From positions 372,001 through 436,000 of the forward strand of contig NZ_JAKKSL010000003.1 of NCBI RefSeq assembly GCF_022669015.1: 64,000 nt of DNA. Reading direction: 5' to 3'. Source of the stretch: Colwellia maritima. GTDB lineage: Bacteria; Pseudomonadota; Gammaproteobacteria; Enterobacterales; Alteromonadaceae. Each line of letters begins with the position of its first letter. Position 1 is the first letter of the stretch. The notes beneath the pieces were generated by a model that saw only the letters and a program-made list of their open reading frames with translations, had not been told where the DNA came from and made no database searches. Shown here piece after piece: positions 1 through 9,367 of the stretch. Both the position numbers and the translations under genes were made by a program.

Positions 1-128
<128 letters not shown>

Positions 129-140
129 CTAAAAAAACGA

Positions 141-530
141 TTAAACGCGACGTTTCTTAGGAGGACGACAACCATTATGAGGAATAGGTGTAACGTCAGT
201 AATGTTGGTGATTTTAAAACCGGCAGCATTTAAGGCACGGATAGCAGATTCACGACCTGGACCTGGACCTTTAACGAACACTTCAATATTCTTCAAGCCA
301 AACTCTTTTGCAGTAGCGCCTGCGCGATCTGCAGCTACTTGCGCAGCAAAAGGGGTAGATTTACGTGAACCACGGAAACCTGAACCACCTGCAGTCGCCC
401 AAGATAATGCATTACCTTGACGGTCTGTAAGAGTCACGATTGTGTTGTTGAAAGAAGCATGGATATGTGCCATGCCATCAGCAACTTGTTTTTTTACGCG
501 TTTACGCGTACGAACTGGTGTTTTAGCCAT
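141..530 (-). CDS. rpsK: 30S ribosomal protein S11
   Basis: Component of the 30S platform near the mRNA exit site. The 129-residue product has the usual S11 length, the conserved [16 protein letters not shown] stretch (about residues 49-64) and the conserved C-terminal [11 protein letters not shown] tail. It lies 13 bases after rpsM in the alpha operon. The open frame on the opposite strand at 202-420 is a shadow. Confidence 0.97.
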   Translation of the reverse strand: MAKTPVRTRKRVKKQVADGMAHIHASFNNTIVTLTDRQGNALSWATAGGSGFRGSRKSTPFAAQVAADRAGATAKEFGLKNIEVFVKGPGPGRESAIRALNAAGFKITNITDVTPIPHNGCRPPKKRRV

Positions 531-543
531 TGTCTAGTTCCTC

Positions 544-900
544 TTACTTCTTAATAGGCTTACGAGGACCTTTACGGGTACGCGCATTTGTTTTAGTGCG
601 TTGACCACGTAGAGGAAGACTGCGACGGTGACGGATGCCACGGTAACAACCTAAATCCATAAGACGTTTAATGTTCATTGAAACTTCACGGCGCAAATCA
701 CCTTCTACGGTAAATTTGTCCACTTCAGCGCGAAGCAAATCAATTTTTGCTTCGTCTAATTCACTGATCTTCGTTGATTCTTCAATACCGGCTGCCGCAC
801 AAATAGCTTTTGCACGGGTAGCGCCGATACCGTAAATCGCAGTAATGGCGATTACTGCATGCTTACGATCAGGGATGTTAATGCCGGCGATACGGGCCAC
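544..900 (-). CDS. rpsM: 30S ribosomal protein S13 (GTG start)
   Basis: S13 contacts tRNA and bridges to the 50S subunit. The product is 118 residues ([16 protein letters not shown]...), matching the family length, and ends in the basic GPRKPIKK tail. The frame is open to a GTG at 906, but the AGGAGA ribosome binding site sits only about one base before that codon and about seven before the GTG at 900, so 900 is preferred. E. coli rpsM also starts with GTG. It is the first gene of the alpha operon and the point at which S4 represses translation. Confidence 0.96.
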   Translation of the reverse strand: MARIAGINIPDRKHAVIAITAIYGIGATRAKAICAAAGIEESTKISELDEAKIDLLRAEVDKFTVEGDLRREVSMNIKRLMDLGCYRGIRHRRSLPLRGQRTKTNARTRKGPRKPIKK

Positions 901-985
901 TAACACATCTCCTATATTAATTTAAAATTACATTGGTTGGAAAGCCCGTTAGGATACCCAACCATTCTCGTTTTTCGCAAATCGA
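893..985 (-). promoter_or_regulatory. Alpha-operon mRNA leader (S4-binding, Alpha_RBS-like)
   Basis: Read on the minus strand, the 5' region of rpsM contains GTATCCT, then ACGGGCTTT, then a purine-rich ribosome binding site and GTGGCCCGTAT. This is the same order as the E. coli alpha-operon leader that folds into the S4-binding pseudoknot. The stem GGTTGG/CCAACC (958-963 with 935-940) closes the conserved loop. By homology, S4 binding here would trap the ribosome and repress rpsM-rpsK-rpsD. The exact pseudoknot was not folded. Confidence 0.75.
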
Positions 986-988
986 AGC

Positions 989-1018
989 GGCATTATACAG
1001 AAAAATCTGCATAATGCC
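989..1018 (-). terminator. Stem-loop between rpmJ and rpsM
   Basis: A 13-base inverted repeat with one mismatch (GGCATTATACAGA against TCTGCATAATGCC, loop of four A) lies in the 195-base gap between rpmJ and rpsM, just upstream of the S4 leader. It lacks a strong T-tract. It may be an attenuator, an RNA processing site, or an extension of the S4 leader. Confidence 0.4.
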
Positions 1019-1095
1019 AGTTCAAAAAGATTTATACTGAAAACATTAACTTATTCAGACTTATAGAATGAAGAAATCAAGGACTTCAAAGGTAA

Positions 1096-1209
1096 TTAAC
1101 CTTGTCTTTGTTTGTGCTTTGGTTCAGAACAAAGAACGCGAATTACGCCTTTACGCTTAACCACTTTACAATTACGACAAATCTTTTTTACGGATGCACG
1201 TACTTTCAT
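1096..1209 (-). CDS. rpmJ: 50S ribosomal protein L36
   Basis: A 37-residue protein, [17 protein letters not shown]..., with the zinc-binding cysteine pattern of the C+ form of L36 (CRNC and a later cysteine/histidine in VLCSEPKHK). It is 33 bases after secY, the usual last gene of the spc operon. A TATAATGATATG context precedes the start and no other start is possible. Confidence 0.96.
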   Translation of the reverse strand: MKVRASVKKICRNCKVVKRKGVIRVLCSEPKHKQRQG

Positions 1210-1242
1210 ATCATTATACTCCGTTAACTAAATCAGCTCGGT

Positions 1243-2585
1243 CTAACGACCGTAACCTTTTAAGTTTGCTTTTTTAAGTACATTATCATATTGATGAGAC
1301 ATCATATGTGTTTGTACTTGTGCCATAAAGTCCATAATCACAACCACGATAATCAATAATGATGTACCGCCGAAATAGAACTGAACGTCCCATGCCATGA
1401 TCATAAACTGTGGAACCAAACAGACAAAGGTAATATACATCGCACCCGCAAGGGTTAAACGTGTCATGACTTTATCTATATATTTGGATGTTTGTTCTCC
1501 CGGACGAATCCCTGGAATGAACGCACCTGACTTTTTCAAGTTATCTGCAGTTTCACGCGGATTGAATACCAATGCCGTATAAAAGAAACAGAAAAATATA
1601 ATTGCTGCGGCTAACATCAATACATACAAAGGTTGCCCAGGCGACATAGCCTGAGATACGCCTTGTAAGAAATCAGCCATTGGGCCTTCACCTTGTCCGA
1701 ACCGACTCGCAAGCGTGCCAGGGAACAAAATAAGACTTGAGGCAAATATTGGCGGGATAACCCCGACCATATTCACTTTCAATGGTAAATGCGTGCTTTG
1801 CGCGGCAAAAACCTTACGGCCTTGCTGACGTTTAGCATAGTTAACAACAATACGTCGTTGACCACGCTCTACAAATACCACTAAGAAAGTTACTGCAAAT
1901 ACCACAAAACCAATTAACAATAATACTAATAAGTGCAATTCACCTTGACGCGCCATCTCAGCTGTTTGACCAACAGCCGATGGCATGCCGGCAACAATAC
2001 CAAACAAATATAATGATTGAAATACCATTACCGATCCCACGCTCAGTAATTTGCTCACCTAACCACATTAAAAACATGGTACCTGTAACCAAACTTACTA
2101 CTGCCGTGAAATAGAAACCAAAGCCGGCATTTATAACTAAGCCTTGCATCATATCCGGTAAACTTCTCGCAATCGCTATTGATTGTACTGTTGCTAGAAC
2201 TAATGTGCCGTAGCGTGTGTATTGACTGATTTTACGACGTCATCCCTTCACCTTCTTTCTTAAGCTCTGCAAACTTTGGACTAACCACTGTTAACAGTTG
2301 CATAATAATTGAAGCTGAAATGTACGGCATAATACCTAACGCCAATACCGAGGCTCGCTCAAGTGCACCACCAGAGAACATGTTAAACATTTCTACAATG
2401 GTGCCCTTTTGCTGTTCAAAGAACTGAGCTAATACAGCGGCGTCAATACCAGGGATTGGTACAAAAGATCCTAAACGTAGCACGACTAATGCTATGAATA
2501 CGAACCACAATCTTTGTTTTAGCTCAGACAAACCGCCTGCGCCTTTGCTTCCCTTTTGCGAAGCTTCCAATCCTGGTTTAGCCAT
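1243..2585 (-). CDS. secY: Preprotein translocase subunit SecY, frame broken twice
   Basis: Channel-forming subunit of the SecYEG translocon in the inner membrane. The N-terminal piece (2232-2585) starts [15 protein letters not shown] and carries the first membrane segments. The remainder, from [13 protein letters not shown] to the end, continues in other frames. One break is at about 2236-2243, within KKEGEG/RRKI. The second is at about 2005-2012, where TTTGTTTGG needs one T fewer to read [11 protein letters not shown]. Once joined, the protein is about 445 residues and has the full family architecture, including the C-terminal ANLKGYGR. SecY is essential, so the breaks are very probably sequence errors. 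Confidence 0.93.
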
Positions 2586-2593
2586 AATCTGTA

Positions 2594-3029
2594 TTATTCC
2601 TCGATGTTACCACCGGCAGCTTCAATAGCTGCACGAGCACCTTTAGTTACGCCTAAACCGCGAACAGTGATCTTGCGAGTAATTTCGCCAGACAGCATAA
2701 TTTTTGCTGTTTCAATGTTACGGCTGATTAGACCAAGCATCTTTTAACGCGTGAATATCAACAACATCACCTTTAATAAGATTTAATTCATGTAAACGAA
2801 CTTCAGCGCGAACTAAAGATTTACGTGAAGTAAAACCAAATTTAGGTAAACGTTGTTTCAATGGCATTTGACCACCTTCAAAACCTGGACGTACACTACC
2901 GCCAGAACGTGACTTCTGACCTTTGTGACCACGACCACCAGTTTTGCCGATACCTGAGCCAATACCACGACCACAGCGTTTTTTAGCTTTATGAGATCCC
3001 GGTGCAGGGGATAAAGTATTTAAATGCAT
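2594..3029 (-). CDS. rplO: 50S ribosomal protein L15, one-base frame break
   Basis: Late-assembly 23S rRNA-binding protein. The N-terminal 95 residues are typical L15 ([32 protein letters not shown]). At about 2735-2740 the frame breaks: GATGCTTGGTC reads DAW..., but removing one T gives [13 protein letters not shown] and continues to ...AAGGNIEE. The span of 436 bases is one more than the 435 expected for 144 residues, which fits a single inserted base. It ends 8 bases before the secY start. Confidence 0.94.
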
Positions 3030-3031
3030 TA

Positions 3032-3211
3032 TTAATCCTCCACCTTAATCATGTAAATAACCTTGTTGATCATACCACGTACAGACGGAGTATCTTCTAA
3101 CTCTACTGTATGATTAATACGACGTAGACCAAGGCCTTTTAATGTAGCTCTATGCTTCGGTAAACGACCGATAGAACTTTTCACTTGAGTTACTTTAACT
3201 GTTTTTGACAT
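3032..3211 (-). CDS. rpmD: 50S ribosomal protein L30
   Basis: Small 59-residue protein of the 50S subunit ([20 protein letters not shown]..., [20 protein letters not shown]). This is the expected length and motif set for bacterial L30. It sits between rpsE (6 bases away) and rplO (2 bases away) in the spc operon, implying translational coupling. Confidence 0.95.
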   Translation of the reverse strand: MSKTVKVTQVKSSIGRLPKHRATLKGLGLRRINHTVELEDTPSVRGMINKVIYMIKVED

Positions 3212-3217
3212 GCTGAA

Positions 3218-3727
3218 TTACCCCAGTATTTCATCAACGCTTTTGCCACGTTTAGCTGCCATGCTTTCTGGCGAATGCATATTCGTCAAAGCAGAAACAG
3301 TAGCGCGAACCACGTTAATTGGGTTAGTAGAACCGTATGCTTTTGACAACACGTTCTGAACGCCTGCAACTTCAAGTACTGCACGCATCGCGCCACCGGC
3401 GATGATACCTGTACCTTCAGAAGCGGGTTGCATGTAAACTTTTGAACCAGAATGACGGCCAATGATGACATGCTGAAGAGTAGTTCCCTTCAAGTCAACG
3501 TTTACTATATTACGGTGCGCTTTTTCCATTGCTTTTTGAATAGCAGCAGGCACTTCACGTGCTTTACCGTAGCCAAAACCAACGCGACCATTACCGTCAC
3601 CAACTACTGTTAATGCCGTGAAACTGAAAATACGACCACCTTTAACCACTTTAGATACGCGGTTAACGGCGATTAGCTTTTCAGCCATATCACTTTGTTG
3701 TGAGTTTTCTTGATTATGATTTGCCAT
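3218..3727 (-). CDS. rpsE: 30S ribosomal protein S5
   Basis: S5 acts in decoding accuracy and mRNA helicase activity of the 30S subunit. The product has the N-terminal dsRNA-binding-like S5 domain ([20 protein letters not shown]) and the C-terminal domain with [15 protein letters not shown], and ends [13 protein letters not shown]. The open frame begins at a TTG (3733), but the ATG at 3727 ([10 protein letters not shown]) has AGGGG about seven bases upstream and matches family length (169 residues). Confidence 0.96.
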   Translation of the reverse strand: MANHNQENSQQSDMAEKLIAVNRVSKVVKGGRIFSFTALTVVGDGNGRVGFGYGKAREVPAAIQKAMEKAHRNIVNVDLKGTTLQHVIIGRHSGSKVYMQPASEGTGIIAGGAMRAVLEVAGVQNVLSKAYGSTNPINVVRATVSALTNMHSPESMAAKRGKSVDEILG

Positions 3728-3736
3728 TATCAACCC

Positions 3737-4090
3737 CTAGAACTGAAGGCCGGCTTCGCGAGCTGCTTCTGCTAATGCTTTAACGCGACCATGGTAAAGG
3801 AAGCCTGAGCGATCAAAAGCTATCTTAGTGATACCTTTTGCTACAGCACGTTCAGCAATTGCTTTACCTACTGCAGTTGCTGCTGCAACATTACCTGTTT
3901 TTTCTAACTGAGCACTAACTTCTTTATCTAAAGTAGACGCTGATGCGATAACTTCAGAACCAGTTGGAGCAATCAATTGCGCGTAAATATGACGAGGAGT
4001 ACGGAATATAACTAGACGATTCGCACCCAACTCGCTGATTTTTGCACGAACGCGTTTAGCGCGGCGCAAACGAGATGTTTTCTTATCCAT
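3737..4090 (-). CDS. rplR: 50S ribosomal protein L18
   Basis: 5S rRNA-binding protein of the central protuberance. It has 117 residues, [18 protein letters not shown]..., ending [26 protein letters not shown], the conserved L18 C-terminus. It lies 9 bases after rplF and 9 before rpsE in the spc operon. Confidence 0.96.
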   Translation of the reverse strand: MDKKTSRLRRAKRVRAKISELGANRLVIFRTPRHIYAQLIAPTGSEVIASASTLDKEVSAQLEKTGNVAAATAVGKAIAERAVAKGITKIAFDRSGFLYHGRVKALAEAAREAGLQF

Positions 4091-4099
4091 AGTATTACC

Positions 4100-4633
4100 C
4101 TACTTCTTCTTAGCTTCTTTACGACGAACATATTCATCAACATAACGAACACCTTTGCCTTTATAAGGCTCTGGTTTACGGTATGCACGAATGTTCGCTG
4201 CGGTTTGACCAACTAAATGTTTATCACAACCTTTCAGTGTGATTTCAGTTTGGCTAGGAGTTTCAACAGTAATTCCTTCAGGAATAGCGTGACTGATTGG
4301 GTGTGAAAAACCTAAAGATAAATCTAATGATTTACCGGCAGCTTTTGCACGGTAACCAACACCCTGTAAAACTAATTTCTTTTCAAAACCTTTACTTACA
4401 CCTTCAACCATATTATTGATTAAAGCGCGTGCAGTACCGGCTTGAGCCCATGCTTTGCTATTATCGCATGCGATATTCGTAATGATTTGATTTCCTTCTT
4501 GAGAAACCGAAACAAAACTGTGGATCGTACGTGATAATTCACCTACTGGACCTTTAACTTTAATGTCTTGACCTGATAACGTTACCGTAACGTCAGCAGG
4601 AACAACGACTGGTGCTTTTGCAACACGAGACAT
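4100..4633 (-). CDS. rplF: 50S ribosomal protein L6
   Basis: Binds 23S rRNA domain VI near the GTPase centre. It has 177 residues with two L6 repeats and the conserved C-terminal signature [20 protein letters not shown]. It starts [15 protein letters not shown] with an AGGAGAGAATT ribosome binding site. It is 10 bases downstream of rpsH. Confidence 0.96.
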   Translation of the reverse strand: MSRVAKAPVVVPADVTVTLSGQDIKVKGPVGELSRTIHSFVSVSQEGNQIITNIACDNSKAWAQAGTARALINNMVEGVSKGFEKKLVLQGVGYRAKAAGKSLDLSLGFSHPISHAIPEGITVETPSQTEITLKGCDKHLVGQTAANIRAYRKPEPYKGKGVRYVDEYVRRKEAKKK

Positions 4634-4643
4634 AATTCTCTCC

Positions 4644-5033
4644 TTACTCTACGAAACCTAAGATCTCACCACCAATACCCGCAGAGCGAGCGGCGCGATC
4701 CGTCATCAAACCTTTAGAAGTCGAAACAATCGCAATACCCATACCTGCAAGAACTTTAGGAAGTTCATCACAGCTTTTGTATACGCGAAGACCAGGACGT
4801 GAAACACGTTTGATCACTTCAATAACTTCTTTACCTTCAAAATACTTCAACGTTACAGCTAACTCAGGTTTTACATCACCTGATACTGAATAATCTGAAA
4901 TATAGCCTTCTTCTTTAAGTAAGTTAGCAATTGCTACTTTAACTTTTGAAGATGGCATTTGTACTGCAGTTTTTGCTGCAGATTGACCGTTGCGGATGCG
5001 TGTAAACATGTCCGCGATAGGATCAGTCATCAT
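4644..5033 (-). CDS. rpsH: 30S ribosomal protein S8
   Basis: Primary 16S rRNA-binding protein and, in E. coli, translational repressor of the spc operon. It reads [17 protein letters not shown]... and contains [20 protein letters not shown], the C-terminal RNA-binding signature. Three starts are possible: ATG at 5039, 5033 or 5030. The GGGAG sequence is only three bases before the first and nine before the second, so 5033 is preferred; 5039 would add MV. Confidence 0.94.
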   Translation of the reverse strand: MMTDPIADMFTRIRNGQSAAKTAVQMPSSKVKVAIANLLKEEGYISDYSVSGDVKPELAVTLKYFEGKEVIEVIKRVSRPGLRVYKSCDELPKVLAGMGIAIVSTSKGLMTDRAARSAGIGGEILGFVE

Positions 5034-5052
5034 AACCATTTACTCCCGTGAA

Positions 5053-5358
5053 TTACCAACTAGCTTTCTTAAGACCTGGAACTTCACCACGCATAGTTGC
5101 TTCACGCAACTTAATACGGCTTAAGCCGAATTTACGTAAGTAACCATGTGGACGACCAGTAACATTACAACGGTTACGTTGACGGCTACTTGATGAATCA
5201 CGTGGTAAACTTTGAAGTTTCAATACCGCATCCCAACGATCTTCTTCAGAAGAATCGACACTTGAGATGATCTCTTTTAACGCACGACGCTTTTCAGCGT
5301 ACTGAGCTACTAGTTTTGTACGTTTAGCTTCACGAGCTTTCATTGACGATTTAGCCAT
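5053..5358 (-). CDS. rpsN: 30S ribosomal protein S14 (zinc-independent form)
   Basis: 101 residues, [17 protein letters not shown]..., the length and sequence of the long, cysteine-free S14. It contains [21 protein letters not shown] and ends [10 protein letters not shown]. The frame stays open upstream to 5421 but overlaps rplE there. The ATG at 5358 sits 4 bases after the rplE stop, consistent with coupling. Confidence 0.96.
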   Translation of the reverse strand: MAKSSMKAREAKRTKLVAQYAEKRRALKEIISSVDSSEEDRWDAVLKLQSLPRDSSSSRQRNRCNVTGRPHGYLRKFGLSRIKLREATMRGEVPGLKKASW

Positions 5359-5362
5359 AACT

Positions 5363-5908
5363 CTACACCTTCTTCTTGAACGGGAAATTGAAGGCAGACA
5401 ATAGTGCATGTCCTTCTTCATTATCTTTCGCGCTAGTAGTAATAGTGATATCTAATCCGCGAATTTTATCGATTTTATCATAATCGATTTCAGGGAAGAT
5501 GATTTGCTCACGAACGCCCATGCTGTAGTTTCCACGACCATCGAATGACTTAGGATTTAAGCCACGGAAGTCACGAATACGTGGAATTGAAATAGAGATT
5601 AAACGCTCTAAAAATTCCCACATACGCTCGCCGCGTAGAGTTACTTTTGTACCAATAGGATAGCCTTCACGAATTTTGAAGCCCGCAACTGATTTGCGTG
5701 CTACTGTCGTGACCGGCTTTTGACCTGAGATTGCAGTAAGATCATTCGTGGCGTGTTCTAATACCTTTTTATCGGCAATAGCTTCACCAACACCCATGTT
5801 CAGGGTGATCTTTTCAATCCGAGGGACTTGCATGACACTTTTATAACCGAATTGCTTTTGCAAATCGCTTACAACTGTATCTTTGTAAAAATCATGCAGT
5901 TTCGCCAT
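5363..5908 (-). CDS. rplE: 50S ribosomal protein L5
   Basis: 5S rRNA-binding protein of the central protuberance. The 181 residues ([20 protein letters not shown]...) include the conserved NMGVGEA and [20 protein letters not shown] segments. The translation start region contains a possible S8 target site (separate entry), as in E. coli, where S8 represses the operon at this cistron. The ribosome binding site is GGAGTAAACG. Confidence 0.96.
   Translation of the reverse strand: MAKLHDFYKDTVVSDLQKQFGYKSVMQVPRIEKITLNMGVGEAIADKKVLEHATNDLTAISGQKPVTTVARKSVAGFKIREGYPIGTKVTLRGERMWEFLERLISISIPRIRDFRGLNPKSFDGRGNYSMGVREQIIFPEIDYDKIDKIRGLDITITTSAKDNEEGHALLSAFNFPFKKKV
5865..5908 (-). promoter_or_regulatory. 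Possible S8 target stem-loop at the rplE start
   Basis: Within the first codons of rplE the mRNA reads TTACA-AAGATACAGT-TGTAA (5884-5888 pairing with 5869-5873). This is the same place and similar loop as the E. coli S8 repressor site in rplE mRNA. The stem is short and A/T-rich, so the call rests mainly on position and on partial similarity to the E. coli site. Confidence 0.35.
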
Positions 5909-5920
5909 CGTTTACTCCAA

Positions 5921-6235
5921 TTAAATTAATTCGTTATTAGATTTAAAGAAACGTACTTTTTTACCGTCTTCAAATCTAAAACCAACGCGATCAGCCTTAC
6001 CCGTTTTAGGGTTAAGGATTGCTACGTTAGATACTTGTAAAGGTGCTTCTTTTTCAACTATTCCACCAGGCTGCTGTAACTGAGGTACAGGCTTAGTATG
6101 TTTTTTGATTAAGTTAACGCCTTCTACGAATACTTTACCACTTTCAACAAGAACTTTGGTCACTTTACCTGTTTTGCCCTTGTCTTTACCGGCAAGTATA
6201 ACTACTTCATCATCACGACGAATCTTAGATGCCAT
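5921..6235 (-). CDS. rplX: 50S ribosomal protein L24
   Basis: Assembly-initiating 23S rRNA-binding protein. It has 104 residues with the KOW motif ([20 protein letters not shown], residues about 8-27) and the conserved [12 protein letters not shown]. It lies between rplN (12 bases) and rplE (12 bases). Confidence 0.96.
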   Translation of the reverse strand: MASKIRRDDEVVILAGKDKGKTGKVTKVLVESGKVFVEGVNLIKKHTKPVPQLQQPGGIVEKEAPLQVSNVAILNPKTGKADRVGFRFEDGKKVRFFKSNNELI

Positions 6236-6247
6236 TATCGTGACTCC

Positions 6248-6616
6248 TTATAGTACTTCTGGTGCTAATGATACGATCTTCATAAATTTTTCATTACGAA
6301 GTTCACGTGTCACAGGCCCAAAAATACGAGTACCAATTGGTTGTAAGTTAGCATTTAACATTACAGCCGCGTTTTCATCAAAACGGATAGCAGAACCATC
6401 TGAACGACGAACACCTTTCTTAGTGCGCACCACTACCGCAGTGTGAACATCACCTTTTTTTACTTTACCGCGAGGACTTGCTTCCTTTACGGCAACTTTG
6501 ATGATATCACCAATGCGTGCATAGCGACGGTGCGAGCCACCAAGAACCTTTATACATTGAACACGCTTAGCGCCACTGTTATCAGCAACATTCAGCTGTG
6601 ATTGCATTTGGATCAT
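6248..6616 (-). CDS. rplN: 50S ribosomal protein L14
   Basis: First gene of the spc operon, 122 residues ([20 protein letters not shown]... [10 protein letters not shown]). It contains the L14 signature [33 protein letters not shown] ribosome binding site precedes the ATG. Unlike most gammaproteobacteria, no rpsQ or other S10-operon gene lies upstream; a 624-base gap and then divergent dksA follow. Confidence 0.96.
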   Translation of the reverse strand: MIQMQSQLNVADNSGAKRVQCIKVLGGSHRRYARIGDIIKVAVKEASPRGKVKKGDVHTAVVVRTKKGVRRSDGSAIRFDENAAVMLNANLQPIGTRIFGPVTRELRNEKFMKIVSLAPEVL

Positions 6617-6792
6617 TGATTTTTGCTCCGCTGTTATCTTTTAACTATTTATTTCCTATCTAATAGAAAAACAAATATAAATCATTAAGATAAATTAAAA
6701 TTCAAGGCCAGAAATTTGACCCGTCACTGCCTTAAAAAGACTTCCCACCGACATTAAACTTCTACTAAAAGTGAACCACTCAAAGTTAATGG

Positions 6793-6829
6793 GCGCGAGA
6801 TTATAACACCACTAAAAATAAAGTGATAG
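6793..6829 (-). promoter_or_regulatory. Candidate spc-operon promoter with GC-rich discriminator
   Basis: On the minus strand, a perfect -10 hexamer TATAAT (6800-6805) is preceded 18 bases upstream by a weak -35 CTATCA (6824-6829). It is followed by the discriminator CTCGCGCCC. GC-rich discriminators are typical of stringently controlled ribosomal promoters. This would give a leader of about 175 bases before rplN. The remaining sequence 6617-6790 shows no gene. Confidence 0.5.
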
Positions 6830-7078
6830 CTTAATTAACTAAAAAATGAACAACAACATAATAAATAGGATATAAGCTATATATAAGCAGCATGTTTAAC
6901 ATAGCTTTATACTTAATAAAGCTGAATAATGATTGACTAACACACTATAAACTTGCTAAAAAGCTTGCTCAAGAAAAAAGACTGATAACAATAAGTCATA
7001 GATACAGTATTTATTTGTTGCTAAACCACTGATAAAAATGACTAATATTTTTATTTTACATTTTATTAGTTCAAAACA

Positions 7079-7092
7079 TTGATTTTCATCAA
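7079..7092. promoter_or_regulatory. FNR-type box upstream of dksA
   Basis: TTGATTTTCATCAA matches the FNR consensus TTGAT-N4-ATCAA exactly. It is centred about 155 bases before the dksA ATG. An extended -10-like TGATATT lies at 7112-7118, which would place the box near -40, the class II activator position. The closer TACAAT (7099-7104) would instead be overlapped, implying repression. Transcription start is not known. Confidence 0.5.
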
Positions 7093-7240
7093 CTGTGATA
7101 CAATATAGTCCTGATATTTTAGGTCTATATCTATATTAAGTAAGTTACGTAGTTGATATTGGCAATTACAACCAAGGTAAAATTGTTAACTGGTGTTATT
7201 ACCAAGCAACCTTGATATTTGTAGTATTAGGAGATTCAGC

Positions 7241-7681
7241 ATGCCAACAAGTAAACATAGAACATTAGGTATTTTAGCATTAGCAGGCGTTGAGCCTTAT
7301 CAAGAAAAAGGCGGTGAAGAATACATGGGTGAACCCCAACAAGAACATTTTAAGAAAATTTTAGATGCATGGCGCATACAGCTACGTCAAGAAGTCGACC
7401 GCACTGTTACCCACATGCAAGATGAAGCAGCTAATTTTCCTGATCCAGTTGATAGAGCAGCTCAAGAAGAAGAGTTTAGCCTTGAATTACGTACCCGTGA
7501 TAGAGAACGTAAGCTCATCAAAAAAATTGAGAAAACATTACAATTAATTGAAGATGATGATTTTGGCTTCTGTAATTCTTGCGGTATCGAGATTGGTATT
7601 CGCCGTTTAGAAGCTAGACCCACTGCCGATCTTTGTATTGAATGTAAAACACTAGCTGAAATAAAAGAACGTCAAATGGCG
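7241..7681 (+). CDS. dksA: RNA polymerase-binding transcription factor DksA (reads into gluQ)
   Basis: Secondary-channel regulator that works with ppGpp in the stringent response. The start [16 protein letters not shown] follows AGGAGA by seven bases. Coiled-coil tip residues D68 and D71 lie in [14 protein letters not shown], and the four-cysteine zinc finger is C111-C114 and C132-C135. The family usually ends ...RQMAG and stop. Here, after RQMA (ending 7681), the frame runs on without a stop into gluQ. One extra base after ATGGC would restore MAG-TAA exactly (stop at 7684-7686), so a lost base is more likely than a true fusion. Confidence 0.93.
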
Positions 7682-7738
7682 GCTAAGTCACCCGTTTTGC
7701 AAGCCTTGCAACAAGACATTCTATATTCCGAGCGACCA

Positions 7739-8647
7739 TTGTTAGCATCGCAAGATTGTTATCGTGGTCGTTTTGCTCCCTCACCTTCTGGATTTCTTCA
7801 CTTTGGTTCTTTAATTACGGCATTAGCAAGCTTCTTAGATGCAAAAGCGAATGTGGATAGTAAAGGCAATCAGGGTAAATGGTTAGTTCGCATAGAGGAT
7901 ATTGATCCCCCTCGAGAGCAGACAGGTGCCAGTGCTGCCATATTAAAAACCCTTGACGCTTTTGGACTTAATTGGGATGAGCAAGTGCTATATCAAAGCC
8001 GGCAGTCTGATTGTTACCACCACATACTTCATGAATTACAGCAGCGAAAGCTCAGTTATTATTGTCAGTGCACACGTTCAGAGATCAAAGTTCTTGGTGG
8101 TATTTATCAAGGAAACTGTCGTACATTAAGCAACTCACAGCAGCATAGCGCTATTAGACTCATTAATCATTACGGTTTATATCAATTTAATGATATTTTT
8201 CAAGGGGATGTTACTTGTGATAAAGCCTTAGCTGAAGAAGACTTTATTATTCACCGAAAGGATAAGCTGTTTGCTTATCAATTAGCTGTAGTTCATGATG
8301 ATATTTATCAGAATATTACCCATGTGATTCGCGGCTGCGACCTACTCGAACCTACCGCCAGACAATTAACGTTATTTAAAACCCTTAACCAAAAGTTACC
8401 TGAGTACGGACATATACCTTTAGCTACAACTAAGCACGGCTATAAACTCAGCAAGCAGAATAACGCACCTTGTATTGACAACACTAAACCACAAGCGACC
8501 TTAGTTGCCGCACTATCCTTTTTAGGCCAAGAACCTGTCCATGATTTGGTTCATGAATCCGTTGATACTATTATCACTTGGGCTATTAAACACTGGGAAA
8601 GAAGCAAAGTACCTAAGCAAAAAGAAATAAGCATCTCGACACTATAA
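7739..8647 (+). CDS. gluQ: Glutamyl-Q tRNA(Asp) synthetase (YadB)
   Basis: Truncated GluRS-like enzyme that charges glutamate onto queuosine of tRNA(Asp). It has the HIGH-like motif [14 protein letters not shown], a zinc site [30 protein letters not shown], and the KMSKS-like KLSKQN near the end. It lacks the anticodon-binding domain, as GluQRS does. No ATG exists before [14 protein letters not shown] at 7739 ([12 protein letters not shown], 302 residues, close to E. coli's 308) is the likely separate start. Alternatively the protein is made as a DksA-GluQ read-through. dksA-gluQ pairing is conserved in gammaproteobacteria. Confidence 0.92.
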   Translation: MLASQDCYRGRFAPSPSGFLHFGSLITALASFLDAKANVDSKGNQGKWLVRIEDIDPPREQTGASAAILKTLDAFGLNWDEQVLYQSRQSDCYHHILHELQQRKLSYYCQCTRSEIKVLGGIYQGNCRTLSNSQQHSAIRLINHYGLYQFNDIFQGDVTCDKALAEEDFIIHRKDKLFAYQLAVVHDDIYQNITHVIRGCDLLEPTARQLTLFKTLNQKLPEYGHIPLATTKHGYKLSKQNNAPCIDNTKPQATLVAALSFLGQEPVHDLVHESVDTIITWAIKHWERSKVPKQKEISISTL

Positions 8648-8702
8648 TTAACTTGAAGCATCTAACCTACATTACCGATTAACCAATTAATAGAGATTAA
8701 CC

Positions 8703-9317
8703 ATGAATTTAAATTTTGCTGAATTATCTCCGAATCAACGTTACCATTTAATGACACAAACGATCATTCCCCGACCTATTGCTTGGGCATTAACCGACTC
8801 AGGTAACAGTTCATTTAATTTAGCTCCGTTTTCATATTTTACAGCCGTTTCGAGTGCACCGCCTATATTGATGTTATCTGTTGGAAAAAAACCCAATGGT
8901 GATAACAAAGATACGCTAGTAAACATTATTAAAAATAAAAAGGTTGTTATACATATTGCATCCACACAACAAGCGGCACTAGTTACCCAAACATCTCAAA
9001 CATTGGACCATGGTGAATCAGAACTAACAGAAGCAAATATAGAGACCTCTGAATTTGCTAATTTTTCACTGCCAAGAATAGCGCAATGTGATATAGCTTA
9101 TGGTTGTGAACTTTATGAAATCAAGGAACTTGGCGATGTACCACAAAGTTTAATTTTTGTTGAAGTTAAACAAGTGTATATCAATGATAAAGTGGTAGAC
9201 ATCGACGAAAAACAAAGAATTAAAGTGCATGCTGATAGAGTCCTACCTTTATCTCGTCTTGGAGGCGGAGAGTATGCCACGATCAATCAACCCTTTGAAA
9301 TTATTCGTCCCAAGTAA
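8703..9317 (+). CDS. Flavin reductase-like (FMN-binding split-barrel) protein
   Basis: 204 residues resembling the DIM6/NTAB flavin reductase-like family, which bind FMN in a split-barrel fold. IPRPIAWALTDSG near the N-terminus, FSYFTAVSSAPPILMLSVG, and the late R..PLSRLGGGEY stretch fit this family. No signal peptide or membrane segment is visible. It lies 55 bases after gluQ and 50 before an SDR gene, both inserted between gluQ and pcnB. The substrate is unknown. Confidence 0.75.
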   Translation: MNLNFAELSPNQRYHLMTQTIIPRPIAWALTDSGNSSFNLAPFSYFTAVSSAPPILMLSVGKKPNGDNKDTLVNIIKNKKVVIHIASTQQAALVTQTSQTLDHGESELTEANIETSEFANFSLPRIAQCDIAYGCELYEIKELGDVPQSLIFVEVKQVYINDKVVDIDEKQRIKVHADRVLPLSRLGGGEYATINQPFEIIRPK

Positions 9318-9367
9318 CTTAAGAATAACGAACATTAACATTAACTTATGAAGAAGCTGTATCTATT

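Noticed and set aside
202..420. Open frame opposite rpsK, and similar frames opposite rplX/rplN, yadG and pulA
   Set aside because: Shadows of conserved genes; no ribosome site or family resemblance.
1243..2585. secY and other broken genes as true pseudogenes
   Set aside because: Essential, otherwise intact, repaired by one base to exact family length; sequence error is the simpler reading.
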